From Semisulcospira habei (lineage: Eukaryota; Mollusca; Gastropoda; Semisulcospiridae): 64,000 nucleotides of DNA. The stretch covers positions 217,193,357 to 217,257,356 of the forward strand of contig BTPG01000004.1 of NCBI GenBank assembly GCA_036245525.1, read 5' to 3'. Of this stretch, positions 1-10,508 are shown piece by piece. The position numbers and the translations under genes were made by a program. Each line of letters starts with the position of its first letter. The stretch's first letter is position 1. The notes beneath the pieces were generated by a model, which ran no database searches, had not been told where the DNA came from, and was given only the letters and a program-made list of their open reading frames with translations.

Positions 1-79
1 CAGATCCTCTTTATATAACATACACTGCCTTGTGAAAGCAAGAAGACGGCAAAGTCCATTTGTGTGAAAAACTAGGTTG

Positions 80-113
<34 letters not shown>

Positions 114-300
114 TTTTAAAATCGTTTCTCCATGAAAATCTCGCTTTTCATACAAGCGGACTTACTGTCTCCTACACAATATCAGCCCACTTCCTGGAAA
201 ATGTAGCATTCCGTTTGACTTCTTGTTCCCAAGTACACTCATGCCTTCCTTATCAGAATCCGCGTTCGTGTGTGTATGCGTGTGTTTGCGCTTAGTGGAC
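1..300. other. no gene seen; poly-T run
   Basis: A T-run lies at about 81-107. The rest is unique-looking AT-rich DNA in which I recognise no coding or repeat structure. Confidence 0.4.
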
Positions 301-466
301 TATACATTTTGTATCACTGTGCTTTGATGTCCCTGTATTATGCATACGTTGTGCTTAGTTAGTCGTAGTTGTAGCAACAGCAGGTACGAAAAATGGCATA
401 GTCACTGGCGGTGTTAATATCTTCACCGTTGTAAACTAAAGATTCGTTGATTCATTTATTCAATCC
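300..466 (+). mobile_element. LINE 3'-end fragment
   Basis: This stretch matches the 3' UTR at 16050-16220: a GTTGTAGCAACAGCAGG-like block, an ATGGC...ACCGTTGTAAA block and a TTGATTCATT-like tail. It is a 5'-truncated copy of the same non-LTR retrotransposon, with no coding part left. Confidence 0.55.
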
Positions 467-469
467 TTA

Positions 470-625
470 GCCGGGCTTAGCGCCTTAACTGCTGGGGATA
501 AGGCGAAAGCTACCCACCTGCAAGAGACATAAATCTGGGGAAGAATGAGTTAAATTGAAGTTTATGGGAACGTTTGAAACGTTTATGTCTCTTGTGAGTT
601 ATGTGTTCTTTATGTCTAGCTATTG
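470..625. mobile_element. decayed palindrome element
   Basis: The CGAAAGCTACCCACCTGCAA and GAGACATAAATC blocks and the later ATGTCTCTTGTGAGT block are the arms of the element at 5688-5952. The hairpin tip is replaced by a fragment (AAGTTTATGGGAACG) that also follows the element at 2575-2788. Confidence 0.45.
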
Positions 626-1129
626 TCCCATTTTCATTGGCTTCTTCATGCCAATGTCGGTTAACTTCTGCAGGTGATATTTTTCTATTGCCTAAAGATT
701 TTGAAATTCAGATTGCCTTACCAAAAGGCTTGTTCGTTTGTCTTTACAGTGCTGCAAACTGTTTTCTCTTCCGTAGTGTTTCCTTTACGATACAACGCTG
801 TGAACGCGACACTCCAAATATCTAAAGTTGCAACGTGTGAATTTCGTCCAAGACGCATTTTATTTCGCGCACATCTGTTTGCGGAAGACTTCTTGAAGAC
901 TTTTTGCGGAAGACTTTTACGAGGGAGGCAATTCGTTTTCCCATTTTCCTTCGGTAGGGAGTGTCTTTCATTTTAAACTAAAATTATTGCTGTTGTGGTC
1001 TGAAAAAAAAAAACTTGGCCCCCCCCCTCCCCCCCCCCCCCCCCCCCGTCCCCTGCCCTCCCCTAACCCTCCTCCCCTCCACCTCCAGAAAAAAAGAACA
1101 CTTGCGTCGGGGTTCAGTCGCGACTGATT
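626..1129. other. no gene seen; poly-C tract
   Basis: Unique-looking sequence followed by a C/T-rich tract at about 1019-1080. A 100-residue open frame at 674-976 resembles nothing I know and has no neighbour supporting it. Confidence 0.4.
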
Positions 1130-1378
1130 TCTGTTCTCTCCAGGTGATCTCCGTACGCATTACCCCTTTCTGCCAGGGACACACCACAGCAAGATATGGC
1201 TCGACCATGATAGTTCAAGGGTGGTGGCAGAATAGCTTGGCGCCTATAGGCGCCAAGCTGTTCTGCCACCACCCTTGAACTATCATGGTAAATCTCAGTC
1301 TCTCCTGAATTGTAATGCAGTCCTCAGAGGATAACTCCAAAATGTGGGTATTTCGCACCTCGGGCACAATGCGTTAGT
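1130..1378. mobile_element. TTAA-superfamily palindrome
   Basis: A long hairpin whose tip reads TAGCTTGGCGCC-TATA-GGCGCCAAGCT, flanked by AGTTCAAGGGTGGTGGCAGA and its complement. The outer parts (CACACCACAGCAAGATATGG; CCTCGGGCACAATG) match the copy at 26727-26941. The outer boundary is approximate because the left terminus has decayed. Confidence 0.7.
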
Positions 1379-1719
1379 GTCATAATGTGCGAGTCTTTTG
1401 CCTTTCAGTTGCAAACACAATCATTTTGGGCGAGAAGCGTGGATTTTATTGCAAAGCAAAACACTACACAATGAAATAACTGAATGAGTGTTAGAGAATC
1501 TCATTAGTTAACTGATCATGGTTATCGGATGTTACCACAAGTCACGGTGTAAATGTTGTTTTTCCCGGCACTCTCTGAAGAAATCAGACGCAGAAAGTAC
1601 CTCAATAAGTCCCGAAAGTGCGCTGTCTACTGCAGTAAAATGACTACGTCGTTATATTAGGACACCATAATGACGCACAGCTTATCATGACGACTACTGT
1701 TATTACACGAACTGCCTAA
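1379..1719. other. no gene seen
   Basis: Unique-looking AT-rich sequence. No open frame, repeat or motif recognised. Confidence 0.35.
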
Positions 1720-1809
1720 AAGACAGCAAGTCCATTTTTGTGAAGAGCGAGATTTTCATTGTAATACAATGAAAATCTCGCTTTTCACAAAAATGGACTT
1801 GCTGTCTTT
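1720..1809. repeat. 90-bp palindrome, AAAATCTCGC type
   Basis: Two arms of about 43 bases containing GTCCATTTTTGTGAA and GAAAATCTCGCTTTT face each other around an ACAATG centre. Full or half copies recur at 10560-10642, 18240-18285, 39625-39675 and 54500-54550, so this is a dispersed hairpin family. Confidence 0.75.
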
Positions 1810-1825
1810 TGTCTGATAAATATGA

Positions 1826-2530
1826 ACACCACGGTTATGACGTGAAGCGTATGGCGACGCTATTTTATCGCACACTTACACCACGGTTATGACGTAAAGC
1901 GTATGGCGACGCTATTTTATCGCACACTTACACCACGGTTATGACGTAAAGCGTATGGCGACGCTATTTTATCGCACACTTACACCACGGTTATGACGTA
2001 AAGCGTATGGCGACGCTATTTTATCGCACACTTACACCACGGTTATGACGTAAAGCGTATGGCGACGCTATTTTATCGCACACTTACACCACGGTTATGA
2101 CGTAAAGCGTATGGCGACGCTATTTTATCGCACACTTACACCACGGTTATGACGTGAAGCGTATGGCGACGCTATTTTTTTTTTTTTTTTTTTTTTTTGC
2201 ACACTTACACCACGGTTATGACGTGAAGCGTATGGCGACGCTATTTTATCGCACACTTACACCACGGTTATGACGTGAAGAGTATGGCGACGCTATTTTT
2301 TGTGTGCACACTTACACCACGGTTATGACGTGAAGCGCATGGCGACGTTATTTTTTGTGTGCACACTTACACCACGGTTATGACGTGAAGAGTATGGCGA
2401 CGCTATTTTTTGTGTGCACACTTACACCACGGTTATGACGTGAAGCGTATGGCGACGCTATTTTATCGCACACTTACACCACGGTTATGACGTGAAGCGT
2501 ATGGCGATGCTATTTTATCGCACACTTACG
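1826..2530. repeat. 52-bp tandem array, 13 copies
   Basis: Thirteen copies of a 52-bp unit beginning CACCACGGTTATGACGT and ending GCACACTTA. Variants are TGACGTAA/TGACGTGA, ATTTTATCGC or a TTTTTTGTGTGC replacement, and one poly-T expansion at 2174-2198. The early units are nearly identical and the late ones diverged. Each unit holds a TGACGT(A/G)A octamer resembling a bZIP/CRE half-site. It begins about 17 bp after a palindrome and ends about 45 bp before the next. Confidence 0.9.
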
Positions 2531-2574
2531 AGACTTTCCGCGTCTGTTCTAAATGGAGAGTGGAGACATAACTC

Positions 2575-2788
2575 TTAACTCATTCTACCCCATCACCGAA
2601 ATCCCCAAATTTTGAAGTCGTCCTCTGAAGACTGCGTTGCAGTGCAGGACACGGATCGATCATGATAGTTCAAGGGTGCTGGCAGAATAGCTTGGCGCCC
2701 ATAGGCGCCAAGCTATTCTGGCATCACCCTTGAACTATCATGATCGATCTTTATCTTGCTGTGGTGTGTCTGGGGTAGAATGAGTTAA
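2575..2788. mobile_element. TTAA-flanked palindrome element
   Basis: TTAA at both edges, with termini CTCATTCTACCCC and GGGGTAGAATGAG. The central hairpin has AGTTCAAGGGTGCTGGCAGA against TCTGGCATCACCCTTGAACT, so the arms are slightly unpaired here. No coding capacity. Confidence 0.85.
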
Positions 2789-3289
2789 TTAAACTGAAGT
2801 TTATGGGAACGTTTGAAACGTCTTAAATTGCCATTACGCGTAAATCTGAAGACACACATTTAAGCACCATTTGTGTTCATTATGCCATGTCGACACAGTT
2901 AATGTACTTTGACGGCAGTTTGGACATACAGCAAACACACACTGACATTTTGGCGAATGGTGTGAGTCTTAACACGCATGCGCCTTGTTTTCCCCCTTCC
3001 CCCCGGCCTCTCCCCCCCCCCCCCCCCCACACGCCCCCACCCCGCCCTTCTCCATCCCCCCCCCCCTTTTTTTTTTTTTCGATTTTTCGGCCCTTGGAAG
3101 TAAGGTCTACTAGCATCAGGGAGGACTTTTGTATCAGGCTGAAGGTCCCAAAGAAAAAGTTGGAACCCCCCCCCCCCCCCATTCACCACCACCACCACTC
3201 GAGGTAACTGATCCGCCCCTGCATACGGTTCACAATCCATAGCCACAATGACTGTGTGAGATGACGCCATTGTTACGGAACATATCCCG
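2789..3289. other. no gene seen; poly-C/poly-G tracts
   Basis: C-rich runs at about 2995-3068 and 3168-3180. The open frames on both strands here are Pro/Gly-rich artefacts of these runs. Confidence 0.4.
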
Positions 3290-3350
3290 TTAACTCATTC
3301 GAGACGCGCCACCTCCGGATAAGCGGCGTAAGCCGCGTATCCGGAGTTAA
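3290..3350. mobile_element. short TTAA hairpin, CTCCGGATA type
   Basis: A 61-bp element with TTAA on both sides and arms CTCCGGATAAGCGGC / GCCGCGTATCCGGAG. The right arm lacks the CTCATT terminus kept by the complete copy at 53101-53180. Confidence 0.75.
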
Positions 3351-4320
3351 CCACAGTACATAATTCATACGCGGTACACAAGAGATTTACCCTTACCCTG
3401 CCACATGCACGCACATTTTGGTTTCTGAAATCCTGCTTCATTCAACAACCAAAAGCCAACGCCGTCCAAACAAACACGGATTGCTCTCAGCAAGAGGCAT
3501 AGAAAAATCGAAAAAAAGCGGGGAGGGAGGGGGGCGGGACTGAGGTAGGGGGGAGAGAGAACAAGGCGCATGCATGTAAAGACTCTCACCATTGGCCCAA
3601 ATATCAAACAACGAGGGGGCGGGGGGGGGGGTGGATGGGGGTACAAATACCCCCCTCCCCCCCCCAAAAAAAAAAGGACTTTGTTATAGCATTTTAAGGA
3701 ATTTTGGGTCGAGGATAGGTTCGGAGGGGGTGGGTGGGTCCAGAATCCCTGGTATGTATATTTATATCAATATTCTATACCTAAACGGATGTGTTCCGGT
3801 ATATACGCGTTTGTATACACGACAAATATATACTTACAACCGTTATCACACAGCACGCGACTACTGAGCTGTGATTTACATGCATGTGGCTACGGGTTGT
3901 GCACCTCATGCAGATTGATAGCAGTATCCTATGCCCCGTAAACGGATGTGTTCCGGTATATATGTGCGTTTATGTACACGATAAATATGTACTTACACTC
4001 GTTGTCACACAGGATACCAACTGTTAACGAGCTGTGACATACAAGTTTTTCTATGCCCTTTCATCACCCTCTCCCCTACATCCTCCCCGCCTTCCCCCCC
4101 CCCCCTGTCCCCACTCCCCCTCCCCACCCCCCACAATTCCTGGTTCTAGTATCGAGTATGCTGTTTAAGTTTTTATAATGTTTTAGTAATTGTATTAGTT
4201 AAGTTTGTGTGATCTTCATAGAATTTTGAATGTTTTAGTATTGAATAATATTTATTAATGTTTCTGCGTTTAGAGTTTTAATATGTCTTAATCTTAGTAT
4301 TATAAGTCTTACAGATCTAG
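3351..4320. other. no gene; direct repeat of about 105 bp
   Basis: Low-complexity C-, G- and A-runs at 3515-3690 and 4075-4135. A diverged direct repeat links about 3780-3885 to 3940-4045 (AAACGGATGTGTTCCGGTAT shared, offset about 160 bp). From 4140 to 4320 the DNA is AT-rich with no recognised feature. Confidence 0.45.
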
Positions 4321-4745
4321 TATGGGGCGGTCCGTGGCGCAGTGGTTAAGGCGCCTGCCACCAATGCCAAAGGTGCGAGGTTCGATACCGGGTTCCGGCG
4401 TTGGACTTTTCTCCTCTGGTAAGTGTCACCGTTAATTCGGGCGGACCGTCGGGGGTTCTTTCTCCGGGTACTCCGGTTCTTCCACACCCCCCCCCCCCCA
4501 CCCCCCACACTTTGGTACCGGTCTCAGGCCACTTTACAAATTTCAAATACAAGCGATCAAAAATCTCTGTAACTTCAGTAGCTGACTGGCCCTTCGTTTG
4601 TCTTGTACTGTGTTTGTCTGAAATGGCGTAAATCCGTGTCTGTTTCGTGAGTGTGTGTGTTGGGTTTCAGGCGCGGCGCTTTGAGTCGATTTCCCCAAAA
4701 TTGAGAAAAAGCGCCTATATAATAACGGTATTATTATTAGTATTA
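4321..4745 (+). mobile_element. tRNA-derived SINE, full-length-like
   Basis: The head is tRNA-like, with an A box at GTGGCGCAGTGGTTAAGG and a B box at GAGGTTCGATACCGG (pol III internal promoter). The body runs through CACTTTGGTACCGGTCTC and TTGGGTTTCAGGCGCGGCGC to a 3' tail of ATT units at 4728-4750. Inverted copies at 40975-41320 and 43264-43530 and a 3' copy at 20240-20527 support a family. It is not a functional tRNA: there is no proper acceptor stem. Confidence 0.8.
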
Positions 4746-4905
4746 TTAGTATATTAACAGCATGTACAAATGTGATATTACAATGTCTTGATATTAATTA
4801 ATGTTTATTGAATGGTTTTTATTTTATTGTTCCCCCCGTCCACAATACTGTAATTGCCCTTTAAGGAATAAATAAAGTTTTTTTAATTGAATTGAACTGA
4901 ACATA
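4746..4905 (+). mobile_element. retroposon 3' tail
   Basis: A possible LINE/SINE 3' end: GGAATAAATAAAG poly(A)-signal-like sequence followed by TTGAATTGAACTGAA repeats. No coding portion remains. Confidence 0.35.
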
Positions 4906-5301
4906 CTGCTTTAAACTGTATGGGGCGTATCTTACCATACATTTCATAAGGATGTAAAGTAAGACAAGTCCTGGTATCTCAAAATGGCACAGTTGAAGAG
5001 CCCCCCCCCCCCCCAACCACCCACCTCACCCCTACCCACCCACACCCACACCATCCCCCACTCCCCCCACCCACCCACCCCTCTCCTAACTCCTAAACCC
5101 CCTGATATTTTTGGAGAGAAAAAAAAAAACATTCTGGAAATTTTGTTTGGGCAGAAAAAGAAACTGGTGCAAAACATCAGAAGAATGTATTCATTTTATG
5201 TATTGTTTGCGCATGAGAGGATGTTCATTTCCATGCATGAGAGGATGTTCATTTCCATGCATGAGAGGATGTTCATTTCCATGCTGGATTTTTCGAGGAC
5301 G
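4906..5301. repeat. polypyrimidine tract and 24-bp triplicate
   Basis: 5000-5100 is almost pure C/A/T. At 5213-5284 a 24-bp unit containing GAGAGGATGTTCATTTCC is repeated three times exactly. Frames through it are artefacts. Confidence 0.7.
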
Positions 5302-5400
5302 TTAACCCTTTGGCTGTCGGCAGCGGGTTTTGTTTTTTGTCGCGATGATTCCTGCAGGAATCATCGCGACAAAAACCGCTACCGACAGCCAAAGGGTTAT
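5302..5400. mobile_element. TTAA palindrome, CTGTCGGTAGC type
   Basis: TTAACCCTTTGGCTGTCGG opens the left arm and CCGACAGCCAAAGGGTTA closes the right arm, around GATTCCTGCAGGAATC. The right TTAA has mutated to TTAT. Same family as 24943-25033, the RTE-split copy around 34649/38184 and the expanded copy at 55905-56705. Confidence 0.85.
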
Positions 5401-5409
5401 TACTACTGA

Positions 5410-5690
5410 CGCTTGCTTGTCGACCTGTCGACAGCCAAAAGGTTATTAGGACTCCCTCCCTCCCCTCCATCCCCCTCCCTCCCCTCCCCCTCCCTCCCTC
5501 ACTTCCCTCCTGCCCTCCCCCCTCCCGCGATCCCTCCCTTCCCTCCACCCCCTCCCGCCATCCCTCCCTTCCACCCTCCCTCCCTCCCCTCCCGCCATCC
5601 CTCCCTTCCTCTCTCCCACCCCATCCCATCCCACCCCACCTACATCAGTCCTAATAACCCTTTGTCGACTTGTCGACAGCCAAAGGGTTA
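5410..5690. repeat. CCCTCCCT tract between inverted arms
   Basis: A polypyrimidine CCCTCCCT-like array (about 5451-5640) lies between CCAAAAGGTTATTAGGACT and AGTCCTAATAACCCTTTG. The arms are the ends of the CTGTCGG-type palindrome, so the tract occupies the position of its hairpin loop. Confidence 0.6.
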
Positions 5691-5952
5691 ACCCCTTAAC
5701 TTCCGGGGAAAGGCGAACGCTACCCAGCTGCAAGAGACATAGATCCTCATGAGCCCCCGCCGTCGCGGGGGCTCATGAGGATCTATGTCTCTTGCTAGTC
5801 CCGTGTTCTTTACACGCCTTATGGTGTTACATCGGTGTTCGTCACTGACGCGAAAGTCGGTCAGCGTGCAGTAGATTTTGGCGCGAAATTCGTGATCACC
5901 GGCAGAAAAAAAGGGGTTACACTGGTGACCCGCAAGGAGTGAAAGGGGTTAA
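5688..5952. mobile_element. TTAA palindrome, CATAGATCCTCATGAG type
   Basis: Bounded by TTAACCCCTT and AAGGGGTTAA. The inner hairpin has arms GCAAGAGACATAGATCCTCA and the complement, with a GC-rich tip AGCCCCCGC/GCGGGGGCT. The same tip recurs at 8196, 12945, 33893, 43770, 49540, 54372, 55750 and 61900. Confidence 0.8.
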
Positions 5953-6889
5953 CCTCTGTGCACTCCTCTTTTGTGGCTGTTTATCATATCATGAACTTGC
6001 ATGCCTGTGGTTGGCGTGAGAGAGTTGAGTTGACCTCCGACTTCTGTCAGGAGACGGGTGCGGCTTTATCATGTTATTGTTATGCCGGTGGTTTAAGTGA
6101 AAAATTTAAACAACGCGACAAAACATAGCTTACTTTGTTTCTTTTAGAAATAACCGTGCCATTCCTCAGCTTACTCAACGACGAATGACGTCTGAGGAAG
6201 TTGACCTAATTTCATGACCTCAAAAGTCAATGCGCAGCGGTTTGTTTTGTTGGGGGTTTTTTGTGTGGGGGTTTTTTTTTGTTGTTGTTGTTGTTTTTTT
6301 GCTGTTGTTGTTGTTTTTGTTTGTTTGTTTCGATTTTTTTTTAATTTTATATTTTTTGGGTGGGTGGTGAAGTTATTTGTAGTGTGAAAATAATCACATT
6401 ATCAAGGAACATTATCACAAGAAAAAACAAACAATCTGATGGAATAATTTCTACAGTCTTGGTTTCACCCCAAATAGCTCCTTCAGCCATGAGGGACTAT
6501 TATCAACCGTTCTGATTTCCCTGCTTGACAGTTCTCATAAAAAATCGTGCATCACAATAAACTTTGCTTGTAAATATTCTTCGTTCTCGCACAACTCTAG
6601 GAAAAGTGACGTATTTTAATTATTGGTTAAAAAATAAATAAATAAATAACACGGGAAAACCCTCTTGCATTCTGGCCAAGTCACGTGAATCAACGTTTGA
6701 CAGACCTAGTCATCAGTCGTTTTTTTTTTTCTTTCCCGTGCACATTGTTGTTATGTGTGTAGTTAAAAAGAAATTAAATGAAACTTTATTTCTCATTTAT
6801 TATTTCTCAACGGAAGAGGCAGTTAGCGCATGTGCCACTTTAGAGGCAAAGAGGCAATAAGCCTTTAATAATCCTTGAACGTGACCGTT
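5953..6889. other. no gene seen; T/G-rich stretch
   Basis: A TTG/TTTG-rich stretch at 6240-6360 and unique-looking DNA otherwise. No coding signal recognised. Confidence 0.35.
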
Positions 6890-6969
6890 TTAACTCGTTC
6901 AAGACGTAAAGCATACGGATACGCGTCTATAGCCGCGTATCCGTATGACTTACGTCTGGAATGAGTTAA
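6890..6969. mobile_element. short TTAA hairpin element
   Basis: 80 bp with TTAACTCGTTC / GAATGAGTTAA ends and arms ACGGATACGCG / CGCGTATCCGT around TCTATAGC. Relative of 3290-3350 and 53101-53180. Confidence 0.75.
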
Positions 6970-7759
6970 CACGTTTTGGTTTTTTTACGCTTGTGGTTCT
7001 GCTATTATAAAGCGGTACAGCGATTTAAATTATTTTTCATCTGTTCTTCAAGTGAAAGGGCTGGTGAGCCTCTTCCACTTCGTAACATTGGCCGTTTTAT
7101 AAAGGTATTTTAAAGTTGCAGTTTTACTATGAGTTTAATCTAACTATGCGTCCGCGGGGATCGTACAAACCTGTTACGTTGATTTCCGGGCATAACTGCA
7201 TGCTTCACTCACGGACAGAATAATTAATAATTAAGACACCTGACTGTGATATAGCCCCACAAAGGCAGTTACAAAAGATCGCCAGCTACTTTCTGTTCTG
7301 CTCGAGGACCTGGAGTTTGGAGCTATAAATATCTTTTACCTCGGCTCTGACGCTTGGTGGAGTGGAGCGGCGCATACTCTTCAGCGGTAAAACGGACACT
7401 AAGTTTTGTTGTAATCAAGCGGTTATGAACAAACCAACAACCTTAGTCACTCGTTAGGAGAGATTATAACACGCTTTATGTATATCACGTGCTGATTATT
7501 CGTCAAACAGTTTTGTGAAATGTCGAGAGTGCTTCGGGAGCGCTTAGGCCTGCCTTTAAGGCGTGCACATTGATTTTGTATTTGTCGCGGCCTGATTCTT
7601 CTTTTTTTTTTCTTTTTTTTCCTCGATCGCTTCCTCTAGACATCCACGCCTGTGGCCCTCGTGAATGCTGCTGTCCTCTTCAGGTCCGCAAGGTCGCCGT
7701 AGAGTTTCTGCCGCAAGGGTATCTCGTCCCAGCCTGATTCTTACATTGGTTGTCCGAGT
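6970..7759. other. no gene seen
   Basis: Unique-looking sequence. A minus-strand frame at 7556-7882 overlaps the SINE below and is not credible as a gene. Confidence 0.35.
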
Positions 7760-8095
7760 GAAAGAGGTAATGGTGGTGGTGGTTAGTTCGGGTTTAATGT
7801 CCACAGCACCGAGGTGATCATGGACGGCCCTGACGGGCGGGTTACAGGGGACAGGGAAATGGAGTACGACCGGCCTGAACACTGATCAACTCAGGCGCAC
7901 TCCAACTGTGCCACTTTGACTTACCAGGACCTTTCAACGGACATGCTATTGAACTAATCCGTTTTTTCCCCCTGGATTGTGAGTCCAGCTACCGGGGCCG
8001 GGACGGGATTCCAACCCACGACCCGGCGATTCCCTTCGCTCTCCTGCTCCGACGTTTAACCGCCTGAGCTATGTCGGACTCTCTTTGAAAGAGGT
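7760..8095 (-). mobile_element. tRNA-derived SINE, minus strand
   Basis: Read on the minus strand, an A-box-like ATAGCTCAGGCGGTTAA and B-box-like GTGGGTTGGAATCCC start a body that ends near GTTAGTTCGGGTTTAATG (plus-strand reading). Partial copies lie at 23216-23600 (split by a palindrome) and 53935-54135. Confidence 0.7.
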
Positions 8096-8195
8096 AAGCA
8101 TCTTCCACTCCTTAAAACTGGCCGTTTGATATAACGGCGTTTTCATGTTTGTCGTTCTGATTGCGTACAGTGCTCGCGAGAAAAAGTGAACACGA

Positions 8196-8268
8196 TCAGA
8201 CCGCAAGAGGCATAGATCCTCATGAGCCCCCCGCGACTGCGGGGGGCTCATGAGGATCTATGCCTCTT
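8196..8268. mobile_element. palindrome, CATAGATCCTCATGAG type
   Basis: Perfectly paired hairpin GCAAGAGGCATAGATCCTCA / TGAGGATCTATGCCTCTTGC with an AGCCCCCCGC tip. The outer element boundaries are not resolved. Confidence 0.75.
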
Positions 8269-8629
8269 GCTGAGATCAGTTTGTATCCCGTGTTTCTTGG
8301 GCGGTGTTGGCTTTGTGGTCGTTGAGCGAACCAAGAGTTCAGAAACACAAATGTATGCACAGTGGCAGGGTAAGGGGTTAGCCGGTGATTTGCCGGTTTC
8401 TCCTGATTTTTTAAGGCCTGCATCGCGACTGGGTTTCGGAAGGATCGATTCTGACTTCAGGCGCTATTTTTGACTATTTTTGACATAGAAGCGCCGGTTG
8501 TCAAAACCCGCCCCTGGCTTCATTTCAACTATCGTTTAAATATAGAGTCTGTATCCTTTCAGGTGAACGCTTGATGTGGTTTGTTTGTTTTTTTTTCTTC
8601 TAAATGTTGCTGTTATACGTGAAGGCATC
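8269..8629. other. no gene seen
   Basis: Unique-looking DNA. It may include the decayed right flank of the preceding palindrome element. Confidence 0.3.
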
Positions 8630-8746
8630 TTAATACATGCAAGGCGCACCGCATCAATAGCTGCGGAAGTGTCGTATAGCGTTGCCTGCGGCAACGCTAT
8701 ACGACACTTCAGCAACTATTGATGCGGGGCGCCATGAACGAGTTAA
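8630..8746. mobile_element. TTAA hairpin, GCATCAATAGCTGCGG type
   Basis: TTAA ends, with arms GTGTCGTATAGCGTTGCC / GGCAACGCTATACGACAC separated by TGC. The outer stem CGCATCAATAG pairs with CTATTGATGCG. A second copy is at 48887-49003. Confidence 0.85.
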
Positions 8747-8999
8747 AAAATCTGATTAGAGTAAGGCGATAATCAGATGCATTAGGAAGTCTTTTTTTAT
8801 TGCTATTTAAAGTCCGTTTAAGGGATTGCCTTGTCACGTTATTCTATTACTTGTGATTCGGTTTTGTTAAGATTAGCTTAGGGCGTGTATCATTTTCATT
8901 TGGGAAGTTTTATTTTATTTTATTTTTTTTGTGTGGTCTTTATCAGGAAGTTCTCAGGCAAGGCGGTTTGTGAAACCCAGACGCCTCCGCACGCATGCA

Positions 9000-9019
9000 C
9001 TATCGCACACGCGCACACG

Positions 9020-9073
<54 letters not shown>

Positions 9074-9169
9074 CACACCATTAAACACACACACACGTGC
9101 GTTATGGAAAGTACACACGCATGCACACACACACACGCACACACACACACTCGCTCAATCGCGCGCGCG

Positions 9170-9204
<35 letters not shown>

Positions 9205-9345
9205 AGAAACACACACGTGGGCATGGAATGTACGCACCCACACTTACGCACACACATCCAGGCACGCACTCAACGCTCGCACACACACGCGCGCACACAC
9301 ACACTCGCACGCACACACACTCGCACGCACGCACACCCACACTAT
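9000..9345. repeat. imperfect (CA)n microsatellite
   Basis: About 345 bp of CA/CG dinucleotides with sporadic interruptions. The His/Thr- or Cys/Val-rich frames on both strands are artefacts. Confidence 0.95.
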
Positions 9346-9462
9346 TCTGGCATCACCCTTGAACTAGCATGTTCGATCTGTCTTAGAACTGTAATACAGT
9401 CCGTTAGAGGGCAACTTTAAAATTTGGGGATTTCGGTCCTCGGGTTGAATGTGTTAACAGTC
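9346..9462. mobile_element. right half of a TTAA palindrome
   Basis: TATTCTGGCATCACCCTTGA is the right arm of the TAGCTTGGCGCC family, followed by its right flank and a final GAATGTGTTAA. The left arm is missing and the (CA)n array lies directly at the break. Confidence 0.65.
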
Positions 9463-9549
9463 ATAAGTCAAATTTTGGTGTGAATATGAACAAAATTATG
9501 AGGCATCTCATGCATAGATTTAGTACGGCTATCGTTGAGTGTTTAGCAA

Positions 9550-10046
<497 letters not shown>

Positions 10047-10195
10047 CCCACTGCGTGCCGGTCTGTGATTTTGGACCTTACGGCCGACATAGTTCAAAGG
10101 TAGTGCCAGAATAGCTTGGCGCCTAGAGGCGCCAAGCTATTCTGGCACTACCCTTGAACTATTTGCCGTAAGGTCCAAACTCACGGACCGGCACA
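10047..10195. mobile_element. nested double palindrome
   Basis: An outer stem with GGACCTTACGGC / GCCGTAAGGTCC and GTGCCGGTC / GACCGGCAC encloses a perfect inner stem AGTGCCAGAATAGCTTGGCG / CGCCAAGCTATTCTGGCACT. The outer palindrome also occurs alone at 18935-19007 and, decayed, at 62650-62735, so two families are nested here. Confidence 0.75.
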
Positions 10196-10294
10196 CACGA
10201 GCAATCAAACCCCATTACGATCCCCTGTAACCCCCATCCAGCCAAGAGCATCGGAAGGACCTATGCCTCTTGTCCGTTGTCCGTCGAAATCAGC

Positions 10295-10508
10295 TTAAGG
10301 ACTGCTGCCGTTCTGCTTGTTAGGGTCGTAGAGAGAGGTCCTGGCGGGGATGGTGTGCAGGTTGCAGCCGTTACCTTCGCAGCAGAAGCTGCAGGAAGCC
10401 AGCATCAAGCCCGGGCGGCCCCGGGCGCTGTCGTCCAACAGGAAGCAGTCGCCGTGGCTGGCCGTCTGCAGCCACCATTTGTTCTCGCACGTGCTTTGTC
10501 TCGTGCAA
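10295..10508 (-). CDS. gene A terminal exon (LU domain second half)
   Basis: The acceptor CATGGGCAG precedes 10508. One base completes the split Ser codon, then 70 residues and TAA. It contains CENKWWLQTASHGDC and CSFCCEGNGCN. Identity to the gene B exon is 55 of 63 residues up to YDPN, after which the tails differ. Confidence 0.8.

Noticed and set aside
4326..4400. Functional tRNA gene
   Set aside because: A and B boxes are present but there is no acceptor stem or anticodon arm consistent with a tRNA; the body and tail show it is a SINE. The same holds for 13178-13250 and 8010-8095.
8885..9420. His/Thr-rich and Cys/Val-rich proteins
   Set aside because: Translations of the CA microsatellite. 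The same applies to 14016-14499, 24508-24890, 30056-30479, 39879-40136, 58120-58401 and 62344-62623.
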